Source of the DNA: CAIQPV01 sp963719855
Lineage (GTDB): Bacteria > Pseudomonadota > Gammaproteobacteria > Burkholderiales > Gallionellaceae
Direction: 5' to 3'
Assembly: GCA_963719855.1 (NCBI GenBank)
Contig: CAVRDK010000003.1
Coordinates: forward strand, 124,001-188,000
DNA: 64,000 nt
Shown piece by piece: positions 49,515 through 58,817 of this stretch; position 1 is the stretch's first letter, and the number at the start of each line of letters is the position of its first letter. The position numbers were made by a program, and so were the translations under genes. Below the pieces are notes generated by a model, which was not told where the DNA came from, did not search any database, and was given only the letters and a program-made list of their open reading frames with translations.

Positions 49515-50207
49515 GTGGCGAATCTGGCAGTCAAGGCAAGCAACCTGGCCAAGTGGTTCGGCGAGGGGGACGCAAAAACCCTCGCGGTGAAAGACGTAAG
49601 TTTTGAAGCCTATTTGGGAGAAATGCTCTACATCGTGGGTCCCTCCGGGAGCGGTAAAACGACATTGCTGAGCATGATTTCAGGAATTCTCAGGCCGAAC
49701 TCTGGAACGGTAATCGTTGAGGATAAAGAACTCTGGCAGTTGAGCAATGATGAGATCGCCGAATTCAGATTAAACAAGGTGGGGTTTGTATTTCAGGACT
49801 ACCACCTGTTTCCCCGTCTGACCACGGTCGAGAATGTGGCGATACCGCTGATTTTGAAGAAAGTCGATTGGGATGATGCGTTGAACATCGCCATGCAGCA
49901 TCTGGAAATAGTCGGCCTCAAGGATAGAGCGCAACTGCCACCGGTTAAATTGAGCGGTGGCGAGCAACAAAGAGTCGCGATTGCAAGGGCGATCGCCAGC
50001 CGCCCGGACATTCTGATATTCGATGAGCCGACGGCTTCTCTGGATGGAGATACGGGCAGGAAAATTGTGGAGTTTGTAAAAGAGAATATTCTGAACGAAA
50101 AGCGCTGCATCATTATCGTCACGCATGACAGCAGAATTTACGAGTATGCAGATCGGATATTGAAAATGGAAGATGGCAGGATAACCGGCGTTGAGGCGGG
50201 GGCTTAA
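49515..50207 (+). CDS. ABC exporter ATPase (LolD/MacB/DevA type)
   Basis: The protein of about 230 residues powers the permease encoded just upstream. Motifs: Walker A GPSGSGKTTLL, Q-loop VFQDYHLFPRLT, signature LSGGEQQRVAIARAIA, Walker B ILIFDEPTASLD and the switch IIVTHD. The D-E-P-T-A-S-LD segment is standard. GTG 49515 is the first start after the permease stop (one base gap); a TTG at 49494 would lie inside that gene. The next gene begins directly after its stop. Confidence 0.93.
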   Translation: MANLAVKASNLAKWFGEGDAKTLAVKDVSFEAYLGEMLYIVGPSGSGKTTLLSMISGILRPNSGTVIVEDKELWQLSNDEIAEFRLNKVGFVFQDYHLFPRLTTVENVAIPLILKKVDWDDALNIAMQHLEIVGLKDRAQLPPVKLSGGEQQRVAIARAIASRPDILIFDEPTASLDGDTGRKIVEFVKENILNEKRCIIIVTHDSRIYEYADRILKMEDGRITGVEAGA

Positions 50208-51179
50208 ATGAGAAATAAACTGTTATTCACACTTGCAATCATAGGCATTCTGGCCGGATTCGTTAGCGCCTATATCTACGGGATAAAAACCAAGGCGCAA
50301 CCGCCCGCGTTCACCCCTGCATCGAATCCCTATGAGAAAGGAATTTACGCCAACGGAATCATCGAAAGCTATCAGACGAGCGGCGCAAACATCAACATTT
50401 ATCCTGAAATTCCAGGGACTGTCTCCAAGATCGTCATTGCGGAAGGGCAGCATGTGAAGGCTGGGACACCACTGCTCATGTTGGACGATGCCGTGCAACG
50501 TGCGACCGCCGCTCAACAGCAAGCTCAGGCTGAATCTGCCCAAGCGCAAATCGGCCTCGCAAAAGCAAGCCTGAAAAGCTTGAAGGATACGCTGGACAAG
50601 CAGAAGAAATCCTATGATCTGGATCCAAGATCGGTGAGCAAAGATGTTCTGGATACCGCACAGAATGCGGTTGAAGTAGGAAAAGAGAATTTTGCCGTCG
50701 CCCAGAAACAGTATGAGGCTTTATTGAAGGTTTATCAGACATCAAATGTGCTGCTCTCAAAATATGTCCTCAAGGCCCCGTCCGACGCCACCGCACTGTC
50801 GATCAATACGGCGGTTGGAAGCTATATTTCTTCCCAGGGCTCGTATGACAGCTATACCGGGAGCCTTGCCCCACCCATCGTGATGGGGAATTCTCAAGAC
50901 TACATCGGGGTCAGGTGTTATGTTGACGAGATACTCATTCACAGGCTTCCCAAGCCAGCGCAAATGCATGCGCGAATGTCTATCAGAGGCACCAATATCA
51001 ACATCCCACTGGAATATGTCAGGGTGCAGCCTTATGTTTCGCCAAAAATAGAATTGTCGAATCAAAGGACGGAGAGAGTGGACGTGAGAGTTTTGCCGAT
51101 CATTTTCAGATTTGCGAAGCAAAAAGAAATCTCGCTTTATCCGGGTCAGCTAGTGGATGTTTACATCGGGGATGAATAG
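50208..51179 (+). CDS. Periplasmic membrane fusion protein (HlyD/DevB type)
   Basis: The 323-residue adaptor joins the ABC permease to an outer-membrane channel. It has an N-terminal membrane anchor (LLFTLAIIGILAGFVSAYIYG), a lipoyl/barrel-sandwich half motif (INIYPEIPGTVSKIVIAEGQHVKAGTPLLMLDDAV) and a coiled-coil hairpin (about 95-170, AQQQAQAESAQAQIGLAKASL...). The second barrel half contains SKYVLKAPSDATALSINTAVG. The ATG follows the ATPase stop without a gap, so translation is coupled. It probably works with the channel gene that starts two bases after its own stop. Confidence 0.92.
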   Translation: MRNKLLFTLAIIGILAGFVSAYIYGIKTKAQPPAFTPASNPYEKGIYANGIIESYQTSGANINIYPEIPGTVSKIVIAEGQHVKAGTPLLMLDDAVQRATAAQQQAQAESAQAQIGLAKASLKSLKDTLDKQKKSYDLDPRSVSKDVLDTAQNAVEVGKENFAVAQKQYEALLKVYQTSNVLLSKYVLKAPSDATALSINTAVGSYISSQGSYDSYTGSLAPPIVMGNSQDYIGVRCYVDEILIHRLPKPAQMHARMSIRGTNINIPLEYVRVQPYVSPKIELSNQRTERVDVRVLPIIFRFAKQKEISLYPGQLVDVYIGDE

Positions 51180-51180
51180 C

Positions 51181-52677
51181 ATGACCCCTCGCTTACAAAG
51201 AAAGTGCAATGGCCGAAGCGCGTGGCTTCTGTGCGGGATTTCGTTGCTGCTTCTTTCCGGATGTACTGTGGGGCCGGATTTTGTGCGCCCCAAAGCCCCT
51301 TCAATCGATCATTACAATCACGGGCAAGACCCTTCAGAAACCGTTCCGGTAGAGGGGCAACCACAGCGTTTCGAACAGGGCATCGGGCCTGTTGCCAACT
51401 GGTGGAACTTGTTCAATTCAAAGCAGCTCGATGCCACTGTTGCTGAGGGGTTCGCCAATAACCCAAGTCTGGAGGCTGCTCAGGCGAGCCTCCGTCAAAG
51501 TAACGATAACCTCCAGGCGGGTTATGGGGTTTTCTACCCGCAGATCAGTGCCGGTTTCGATGCGACCAGACAAAAATATTCTCCGGCACGCATCGGCAGT
51601 TCCGCGCCGGAGAATATTTTTAATCTGGTCACACTCTCAGCCTCCGTCAGCTACTCGCTTGATCTATTCGGAGGAGAACATCGCGCCATCGAGAACCTGC
51701 AATCCCAAGTCGAATTGCAACATTCCACCGTCCTAGCGACCTACCTTGCCTTGTCGGGAAACATCGTCAATACCGCCATTGCAATGGCGGCCTACCAGGA
51801 AGAAATAAAAGATACCGAACAACTGATCGCATTACAGAAGGAACAGATTGCCATTACCGAGAAGCAGGCACAGGCCGGTACGGCTTCCTATGGGGCCGTG
51901 CTCAGCCTGCGCAGCCAGTTGGCTTCCCTCGAAGCCACTCTGCCACCATTACGTCAAAGGCTCAGCCAGTCAGAGCACCTGCTTGCCACCCTTGCAGGCC
52001 ATGCGCCATCAGAATGGATGCCTGCAGAAATTTTAATGTCAGAGCTTTCCCTGCCCGGCAAACTGCCGCTATCGCTGCCTTCAGAATTGGTACGCCAACG
52101 CCCGGATATTCTTGTAGCCGAGGCGCAACTGCATGGCGCCAGCGCCAATATAGGTGTTGCCACAGCGGCTCAGTTCCCAAATTTTACTTTGAATGGAACC
52201 TTTGGACAGAATGCCGCGTCAATGAACCAGCTTTTCGGCAGTAATGCTGGTTCCTGGAGTTTAGGGGCAGATATTGCCGCACCGCTGTTTAATGGTGGCA
52301 CCCTGTCTGCCAAGAAACAGGCGGCGGTTGACGCTTACAAACAAAGCCTAGCCCTCTATCGACAGACCGTACTTGCTGCCTTTGCCCAAGTGGCCGATAC
52401 CGTGAGGGCATTGGAGCATGATGCCGAAACCATGCAAGCCGAATCCCAGTCTGTTGAAGCTTCAGAAGAATCCTTGCGTCTCACACAGATAAACTACCAA
52501 GCTGGAACGATCAATTATCTGCAAGTGCTTGCGGCAGACATCCAATATCATCAGGCAAAACTCGGTTATCTACAGACTCAAGCTCAGCGCCTTCAGGATA
52601 CAACCGCCCTTTTTGTCGCGCTAGGTGGAGAAAGGGGAAGTGCAACCGATGCACTAGGCAACCTGAATCGCCCCTGA
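51181..52677 (+). CDS. Outer-membrane efflux lipoprotein (NodT/TolC family)
   Basis: The protein of about 498 residues forms the outer-membrane channel of the exporter. It starts at ATG 51181 (MTPRLQRKCNGRS), one base after the fusion-protein stop. The signal ends in the lipobox LLSGC (about residue 31), followed by the family start TVGPDFVRPKAP. Two repeated outer-membrane efflux domains follow, with long helices (IALQKEQIAITEKQAQAGTAS, LAAFAQVADTVRALEHDAE) and the typical RPDILVAEAQLHGASANIGVA and QINYQAGTINYLQVL blocks. A TTG at 51157 gives a longer frame but would overlap the upstream gene. Confidence 0.93.
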   Translation: MTPRLQRKCNGRSAWLLCGISLLLLSGCTVGPDFVRPKAPSIDHYNHGQDPSETVPVEGQPQRFEQGIGPVANWWNLFNSKQLDATVAEGFANNPSLEAAQASLRQSNDNLQAGYGVFYPQISAGFDATRQKYSPARIGSSAPENIFNLVTLSASVSYSLDLFGGEHRAIENLQSQVELQHSTVLATYLALSGNIVNTAIAMAAYQEEIKDTEQLIALQKEQIAITEKQAQAGTASYGAVLSLRSQLASLEATLPPLRQRLSQSEHLLATLAGHAPSEWMPAEILMSELSLPGKLPLSLPSELVRQRPDILVAEAQLHGASANIGVATAAQFPNFTLNGTFGQNAASMNQLFGSNAGSWSLGADIAAPLFNGGTLSAKKQAAVDAYKQSLALYRQTVLAAFAQVADTVRALEHDAETMQAESQSVEASEESLRLTQINYQAGTINYLQVLAADIQYHQAKLGYLQTQAQRLQDTTALFVALGGERGSATDALGNLNRP

Positions 52678-52854
52678 CTTACTCGGCTTGTTGATGGGCG
52701 GCACTGACCATAAGACGGTTCCAGTCATTCAGTATTAGCATCACCACGATCCGCCCCAACTTCTATGCAATTTTTGCAGGTCAAGTTTACGCTGGTATCA
52801 GACAAACACTGATAGCGACTTATTAATTATGTTGTTACATTATCAACAACCATA

Positions 52855-54690
52855 GTGCAATTCTTCAGGGGTGTGCATATTGTCGTTGTGGTTAGGGGAT
52901 TGAGTGTCTCCAGATCATCTCTCAACATGGCTTCAATTTACAGCTTTCGCGGCATTTTCACCACCCAAAATCCGGAGGTTCTGATGCTGGTGAATGGTAT
53001 TCCGATCACCAGCGCGTTCCTAGGCAATCGCAGCAACGAAATGGGCGGCATGCCGCTGGAAAATGTGCAGCGCATCGAAGTGATCCGTGGGCCGGGGTCG
53101 GCACTATATGGAGCCGATGCCTTCGCCGGGGTGATCAATGTGATTACCAAGAATGCTGCCAACATCAACGGCACTGAATTCGGTGTACGTGCCGGCAGCT
53201 TCAATACCAGCGATGCGTATATGCAATATGGCGGCAAGATGGGGACGCTGGACGCCGCTTTCTACCTCCGCGAGGGGAATACCAATGGATCACAAGCCAT
53301 TCTCCAGAAGGATGCCGTAGGCGCTTCTGGTCCACTCAGTACAGAAAACACGTCGATCGATGCGCGCGCCGACTTGTCCAGAGACGCATGGCGCTTTCGT
53401 GCATCCTATCAACATCGCGACCTGGGTCTTGGCGCGGGTCTTGGCGGGGCTCTGGATCCCAATGCGCGCGTGGTCGAGTCAAGAATGTATCTGGACCTGA
53501 ACTATGACCAGGCCAACTGGGCGCAAAATTGGGATGTATCCGGGGTGGCTGGTTATTACAACCTCAAGCAAGATCCAGCAGATCCTTACTTCACGCTCGT
53601 CCCCGCAGGAGTTATTCCCGGTTTCCCCAATGGAATGATCGGAAATCCAGCGCATTCCGAGCAGCACCCCCACGGCAGTATTTCCGCTGTCTATACTGGC
53701 TTTGAGCAACACCGGGTACGCATCGGAACAGGTGCTCAGATAAATGATTTGTACTCAGTATCTGAAGTTAAAAATTTCACTGCGACCTTCGGCCCTCAAC
53801 CCGGCAATCCGCCCGTGTTGGTAGACGCGACCGGCAATCCGGCTCTGGTTTATGAGATGCCGCACAAGCGTACCGTGGAATATGCATTTGCCCAAGACGA
53901 GTGGAGCATCGCAAAGGACTGGACACTGACAGCGGGCGTGCGGAATGACCACTATTCGGACTTTGGCGGCACCACCAATCCCCGCCTCGCCTTGGTATGG
54001 GATGCGGCCTACAACCTCGAAGTCAAGGCCATGCACGGATCGGCTTTCCGCGCCCCTTCATTCTCCGAACTATATTCCATTAACAATCCTGTGACTGATG
54101 GAAATCCCAGCCTTCAACCGGAGCGTATTGTCTCGGATGAGTTGGCATTCTCCTGGCAGCAAACAATCAGGTTGAAAAGCAATCTGAATTTTTTCCATTA
54201 CCGCATGAGCAACACCATTTTTCCAGTCGGCGTAGTGTTTCAGAATGTCGGCGGACAGACCGGACGCGGCCTGGAATGGGAGGAGACTTATGACGCCACC
54301 GGCAACTTGCGGCTGACCGGCAATATTTCCTTGCAGCGCTCTATAGATGATACCACCGGACAGGATGCCGGTCTGGCGCCGCATAAGCACCTGTTCGCCC
54401 GCTCCGACTGGCATTTCGACCCGCTGTGGCAGTTCGGCACCACTGTCAACTATGTGGCGGACCGGATGCGGCAACCGGGCGACACACGCCCCCAGATTCC
54501 CGACTACACCACGGTGGACTTGACCCTGCGGCGTGAAAAGGTTGCCGGTGACTGGAATGCAACGACCATGGTGACGAACCTGTTTGGCAGCAACGCCCTG
54601 GAACCGACCCCTTATTCAACAACAGGTCAGGTTTCCGATCTGCCGCTCCCCGGACGTGCTATTTACGTCATGTTACAGCATAAAATTTGA
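52855..54690 (+). pseudogene. TonB-dependent receptor lacking its N-terminus
   Basis: Receptors of this family import siderophores, vitamins or metals through a beta-barrel gated by a plug. The frame keeps most of the plug (MASIYSFRGIFTTQNPEVLMLVNGIPIT, RIEVIRGPGSALYGADAFAGVINVITK) and the complete barrel, to the C-terminal IYVMLQHKI with the aromatic-type end signature. The signal peptide, TonB box and first plug strands are absent, and the first about 20 residues (MQFFRGVHIVVVV) look non-coding. The GTG at 52855 has no good ribosome site. It is probably a 5'-truncated or shifted gene. The intact part resembles colicin-I/vitamin-type receptors. Confidence 0.8.
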
Positions 54691-54851
54691 GTGGTTTGCA
54701 CAGGGAAAATGATTGACCGCAAATGCCAAAGCGGTACTTGTGTTGCCAGATTGCCGACCAGAAAACAGACACATGTTGGCCGACCCTTGCCTATTCGCAG
54801 TCGCTGACCTCAATGTCCGAGGTCCCATCGTTAAGGGACGCTGACTATAGA

Positions 54852-55976
54852 TCAAAAAGGACAATCAATAAAATCCATTTTTTGTCGCCGCCGCATGCCT
54901 TTCAGCCAAGCTTTAAGATTCTTAATGTCCTGGAATGCAAGCAGATCGCTTTTTAATTCGCGAATGGCTTGCTGAATTCCGACGATTTCGCCGGCGAGGT
55001 TGCGCATGAGGGTGCTTGGTGTCAGCCGTTCGAAGGGGGATAGTCCAAATTGCGCTTTGAACATATCCTCGGTGACAAAGATTTCGTGCTCCAGCTCGTT
55101 GAGCTGTTCTTTCAATATCTTGTTGTAGTGTTTCAGCCGACTTGAGCTAATGTTGTTGATGGTGGTCTGGTCGATGTGTTCCAGTTCCAGTTGCAACTCT
55201 AATAGTAGCAAAATATTTTTCTTGTCATAGGCTTGGTTGATGCGTTGCATCAAGCCTGTTTTTCTTTCGCATTCCTGTGGGTCGGGTTCGCGGTCCGGGT
55301 GCAGAGCACTGGCTAATTTGCGGTACAACTCGCGGATGGACTGGCTGGTTTGCTGTTCCTCGGCTTGTTGCTTTGTCTCTTTGGCTATTTGTTTGGCCGT
55401 CTTTTTTTGCTTTGCTTGACGTTCCTCGTACGCCTGTTTTTCAGCTTCAAATTGTGTCTGCTGTTCATGCATGTGCGCCTGAGCCCGCTTGAATATTTCT
55501 TCCGGATTACTCATGTCCAGATCGTCGCCCAAGTCTACGTCCAGCACGTCCTCCAGCATGGATTTCAGGCCATTCAGGGAAGCGGCAGCTTCCTTGTCAA
55601 GGTCAGAGCCGCTGTGTTTGTTGTAAATATTTTTTAACTCTTCATCGTTACGCTCGACCGCGAGGTCACCGGCCATCCCGCTAATCAGGTCATGGATCAT
55701 GCGGCGCTCCGGCGAAGTCAGCCCCTTTTGATCACAGGCACGATCCATGAAATGCACCATCTCGATTTGTAACTCCTGCGAGGTTTCGAGCAGCGGGATA
55801 AAATCGCTGGCGTATTTCTTCTGGTAAGCCGGAATAATTTCTTGCCAAGCTGCAAGGCTGGCGCGTTTTTCATCAATCTTCTTGATTAAGGTGTTGAACG
55901 CTTTTTGTTCTTTGGACAGATGGGGATGATCTTTGCCCGTGACAATACTGAGGGCTTTGGTCTGAATCTTGAGCAT
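54852..55976 (-). CDS. J-domain (DnaJ-like) protein with coiled coil
   Basis: The protein of about 374 residues has a central coiled coil (about 170-215, QFEAEKQAYEERQAKQKKTAKQIA) followed by a J-domain: IRELYRKLASALHPDREPDPQECERKTGLMQRINQAYD, with the HPD motif that stimulates Hsp70 ATPase. The N-terminal 160 residues and the C-terminal helices are unassigned. It therefore looks like a specialised Hsp70 co-chaperone with the J-domain inside the chain. ATG 55976 is better than the TTG at 55988. It lies 24 bp from the vapC stop, on the same strand, but belongs to no visible operon. Confidence 0.8.
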   Translation of the reverse strand: MLKIQTKALSIVTGKDHPHLSKEQKAFNTLIKKIDEKRASLAAWQEIIPAYQKKYASDFIPLLETSQELQIEMVHFMDRACDQKGLTSPERRMIHDLISGMAGDLAVERNDEELKNIYNKHSGSDLDKEAAASLNGLKSMLEDVLDVDLGDDLDMSNPEEIFKRAQAHMHEQQTQFEAEKQAYEERQAKQKKTAKQIAKETKQQAEEQQTSQSIRELYRKLASALHPDREPDPQECERKTGLMQRINQAYDKKNILLLLELQLELEHIDQTTINNISSSRLKHYNKILKEQLNELEHEIFVTEDMFKAQFGLSPFERLTPSTLMRNLAGEIVGIQQAIRELKSDLLAFQDIKNLKAWLKGMRRRQKMDFIDCPF

Positions 55977-56000
55977 GAAGGCCTGCAATTATATGTGTGG

Positions 56001-56420
56001 CTATTTGGCGGGTACAACAACTGTCGGTCTGACTCCCAAGCGATTGGCGCGGCGTGCGAATCGACGGTCATCAAAGCTCATGAATTCAGTGCAGTGGCTA
56101 CTCGCCAGCAGATGAAGAGCATCGGCGAAATCAATCCCTTCTGTGTGCCAAGCCAAGGCATCCGTGATGCGCGACCATTCTTCGACGCTAACGTTGGGTA
56201 GACCAAGCATATGTTTGATGACTCGCACGAAATCGTTGGCCTCAAAACCATAAAAGGCGCGCAAGACCCATTCGAGTTCGAGAATCACGGTCAGTGGTAC
56301 GAATACCTGATGGGATTCAGTCAGAAGACGATGTGCAATAGGACGTTGCTTCGCTGCCTCAGGGTCAGCCGGGTCATCCACATAAAAACGCGCCAAGATA
56401 TTGGTATCAAGGGCAATCAT
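56001..56420 (-). CDS. vapC: VapC-type PIN-domain toxin
   Basis: PIN-domain ribonucleases of the VapC group cut RNA, often initiator tRNA or rRNA. The protein of about 139 residues starts at ATG 56420 (MIALDTNILARFYVDD). The acidic residues are Asp5 in ALDTN, Glu in VILELEWVLRAFYG, Asp in GIDFADALHLLASS and Asp in FMSFDDRRFARRA, the complete four-acid set. The longer frame to 56528 runs through the antitoxin gene. It overlaps vapB by 14 bp, antitoxin first, as usual. Confidence 0.9.
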   Translation of the reverse strand: MIALDTNILARFYVDDPADPEAAKQRPIAHRLLTESHQVFVPLTVILELEWVLRAFYGFEANDFVRVIKHMLGLPNVSVEEWSRITDALAWHTEGIDFADALHLLASSHCTEFMSFDDRRFARRANRLGVRPTVVVPAK

Positions 56421-56667
56421 CTTTGGCATCTCGCATGGCAAGGGCGACATCAAAATCGGTAAGCCGGCGTTTGCCCGGCCGCTTGCAAACCAGCATGCCA
56501 AAACCGTCTTCGGCATTGGTTTGAGCAACCTGACGCTTCACCTCAGCATGGATGACATGCCCTTCCAGACTGAAATCAAGTTGGCAGCCGGGAGTAATGC
56601 CTAGTCGACGACGGATTTCTACCGGAATGACGACTTGGCCTTTGTCGGAAACGGTAACGGTTTGCAT
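56407..56667 (-). CDS. vapB: VapB-type AbrB/MazE-like antitoxin
   Basis: The 86-residue antitoxin has an AbrB swapped-hairpin DNA-binding domain at the N-terminus: VTVSDKGQVVIPVEIRRRLGITPG-LDFSLEG. A C-terminal tail (RPGKRRLTDFDVALAMRDAKDD) binds the toxin. ATG 56667 follows GAGGAGCG. A palindrome TCTTAC-ATG-GTAAGA at 56681-56695 lies between the promoter boxes (56698-56725) and the gene, as expected for autorepression by the VapBC complex. Confidence 0.9.
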   Translation of the reverse strand: MQTVTVSDKGQVVIPVEIRRRLGITPGCQLDFSLEGHVIHAEVKRQVAQTNAEDGFGMLVCKRPGKRRLTDFDVALAMRDAKDDCP

Positions 56668-56680
56668 GACAACGCTCCTC

Positions 56681-56725
56681 TCTTACATGGTAAGAATATT
56701 TTAGCACAAAGCATTACTCTGGCAA
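56681..56725 (-). promoter_or_regulatory. vapBC promoter and operator
   Basis: On the minus strand TTGCCA (56725-56720) and TAAAAT (56703-56698) are 16 bp apart. Directly downstream is the perfect 15-base palindrome TCTTAC-ATG-GTAAGA (56681-56695), 14 bp from the vapB start. Binding there would cover the start of transcription. Confidence 0.6.
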
Positions 56726-57045
56726 CAGTACGTAGATGCCGCAACGAAAATCGACTTCCGTCAATCTCGATTGTTAACCTTAAATTGCTAAGAATGCGGG
56801 CCATTCATTCATACAAGCTGACCATCCGCTGCTCGCAGCCGTTACAACCTGCAATCTCATTGCAGGATCGCGTTGACGCTCGTGACTAACGGAAACTGAC
56901 ACGTTGAGTACATTTCCTTTTTCTCACTGCCGGATAACAGACATACTCCAGTGACTCTTCCTGGCCGACTGCCGCCTTTAAAAACAACAAGATAATCATG
57001 CCGTGAATGACCGCTCATGCGCAGATAAGAGACGTTGCGTGCAGA
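56726..57045. other. Non-coding stretch between vapB and the 57046 gene
   Basis: I see no gene, tRNA or convincing repeat in these 320 bases. The only notable piece is CTGCAATCTCATTGCAG (about 56849-56865), a short hairpin. Confidence 0.4.
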
Positions 57046-57312
57046 TTATTTCGACAGCGTAATCCCCACCTTTTTCCTGCCTGGTGCTGCTGGAGGAGTA
57101 AACCCCGCTATCCTGCAAACTATTGCCTTCACTTCCTTGCCCTTCACATACTTGGTCGAGTGGCAAACCATCACCTGATTCTTGTCCTTAAGTTCCTCCA
57201 ACTGGAGGTGTAAATCAGCTAGTGCAATACCAAGAGCTTCTGCGATTTCCTTATCGGATCGCTCGCCATGCTTTTTCAGGTATTGCTGAATTTCATTCAG
57301 AGATTCATTCAT
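57046..57312 (-). CDS. Small winged-helix-like protein
   Basis: The protein of about 88 residues reads MNESLNEIQQYLKKHGERSD, then KEIAEALGIALADLHLQLEELKDKNQVMVC, the layout of a short winged helix (helix, turn, recognition helix, wing). A basic C-terminus with GRKKVGITLSK follows. Two cysteines lie in the wing region. ATG 57312 is preferred to GTG 57318. It is likely to be a DNA-binding regulator. It ends an isolated leftward unit; the 57428 gene lies upstream on the same strand, 115 bp away. Confidence 0.6.
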   Translation of the reverse strand: MNESLNEIQQYLKKHGERSDKEIAEALGIALADLHLQLEELKDKNQVMVCHSTKYVKGKEVKAIVCRIAGFTPPAAPGRKKVGITLSK

Positions 57313-57427
57313 TGCCACAGTGCCGATATGGTCGAAGTCGTTAATGTACAGGCATGGACAGTATTTGACACTTCTTAATGCCGGGGCCGTAACTTATGGA
57401 AAAACCACGATAGTCATGCATGCCAAA

Positions 57428-58033
57428 TTATTCTCCGATCTGTGGCACCCGGGCTTCTTCAGTAGATTCCGGCAAATTTACAAGCATATCTCCAATCAGG
57501 TCGTTCATCTCATCAAAAACTCCATAACCAATTTGCGCTGCATCATCGCGCAGGCACTGCATGCGATCAATGAATTCTGTAAGCTGTGGCTCCGGAATGT
57601 CAGGAAGAACCTGACAAGCATCCCGGTATTGCCGGAGCAATGCTTCGAGATAGCCAACATCGGCAAAGCCGTATTCTATGGAGAACTCGACCGCCGTTTC
57701 ACACCAGAACACCCGTAACTCGAGAAGGCCAAGTGGATCACCGACGGCCTTGGTGTATTCCGAGATGGATTTTTTTGCAGTCGCCACTGATGGATTGGCG
57801 TTGCGTCGGCTAATGTCGGGAGCCAATGCTAGGCTTATGCGCTTTTTGTAATCATCCAGTGGGTTAGCAACGAGTGCGAAGCGCGCATGCATGAAAGTCT
57901 GGTTCTCTTTGCTGAAGGCGTACAGGTCGGAGACGAGGTGCATTAATCCCGCCCGATCAAAATCGGCGAGTCTGTTTTTGATATCACTCCAGGAAGGTTT
58001 GGACTTCTGGCGTTTTTTGGGTTTATCGGACAT
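57428..58033 (-). CDS. Conserved hypothetical protein (DUF6155-like)
   Basis: The protein of about 201 residues starts at ATG 58033 (MSDKPKKRQKSKPSWSDIKN); the longer frame to 58087 has no supporting ribosome site. It is helical: LADFDRAGLMHLVSDLYAFSKENQTFMHARF, then ANPLDDYKKRISLAL and an acidic end. The arrangement reminds me of the DUF6155 group, but this is recall, not proof. No catalytic motif is visible. Confidence 0.6.
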   Translation of the reverse strand: MSDKPKKRQKSKPSWSDIKNRLADFDRAGLMHLVSDLYAFSKENQTFMHARFALVANPLDDYKKRISLALAPDISRRNANPSVATAKKSISEYTKAVGDPLGLLELRVFWCETAVEFSIEYGFADVGYLEALLRQYRDACQVLPDIPEPQLTEFIDRMQCLRDDAAQIGYGVFDEMNDLIGDMLVNLPESTEEARVPQIGE

Positions 58034-58339
58034 GGAGCTGAAATCGTAACGGCTAAAACGGATTAGGGCAAGACTGAATGGGGACATTCCGTAAAATAAC
58101 CATTAAACGGAAGGTCGCCTAAAAGCCACGCTGCATATAGGTTCCATACATGAGGGAAATGTGCCAAACATCATTTATCGGAAAGTTCACGCCAGTTCAG
58201 GCTGACGCGAACAAAACGCTTCATTGACTCGATATGGATGGCAGTTCGCCATTAATTGCCATGGCGGTGTGGTGGTGCCAGACAGATTTTCCGGCTCTCA
58301 TGCGTCTTAATTACGCCGCCGCTATTTGCGCATCATGAC

Positions 58340-58579
58340 TCAATTTATTTTACGATAAAATTCGGTATTGAGTTTGTGCAGCTTGCGATGAAAATCACCT
58401 GAGGTGATATGGTCCAACGTGAGCAGCGATAGAAGAATGCCAAAAGCGCTATCTCGATAGCCCGACATTACGCAATTCTCTTTTGTTTGCGAACTCATGT
58501 TGAAGTGCCCATCGTATTGCTGGATTGAATTGATAAAGCCGTCAACGATTCCCATCAGCTCATTTGCTTTTTTGCTCAT
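58340..58579 (-). CDS. Small hypothetical protein
   Basis: The 79-residue protein starts at ATG 58579 after AAGGAGAAATATC, an excellent ribosome site that decides the start against the longer frame to 58651. It reads MSKKANELMGIVDGFINSI and continues with YRDSAFGILLSLLTLDHITSG and a basic end. It is soluble and mainly helical. No family is recognised. Confidence 0.65.
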   Translation of the reverse strand: MSKKANELMGIVDGFINSIQQYDGHFNMSSQTKENCVMSGYRDSAFGILLSLLTLDHITSGDFHRKLHKLNTEFYRKIN

Positions 58580-58817
58580 GATATTTCTCCTTAAAAAGTG
58601 ATACCTGACAAAAATAGCAAACTCGACATACAACCCAAAGAAATTTCGCACTTAAGAAATCGAAGCGCATTCTCTGTTTCCCATCCTGACGAACCATCGG
58701 TTGTAGAAAATCCTTTGGGTTGCACACGCACCTGTGTAGATTGTATGAACGAGATCAGTTATGGAAACAAGCATCAAAGCTTTCCGAAACAGATGCATAT
58801 TTAGGAGGGGTCATACA

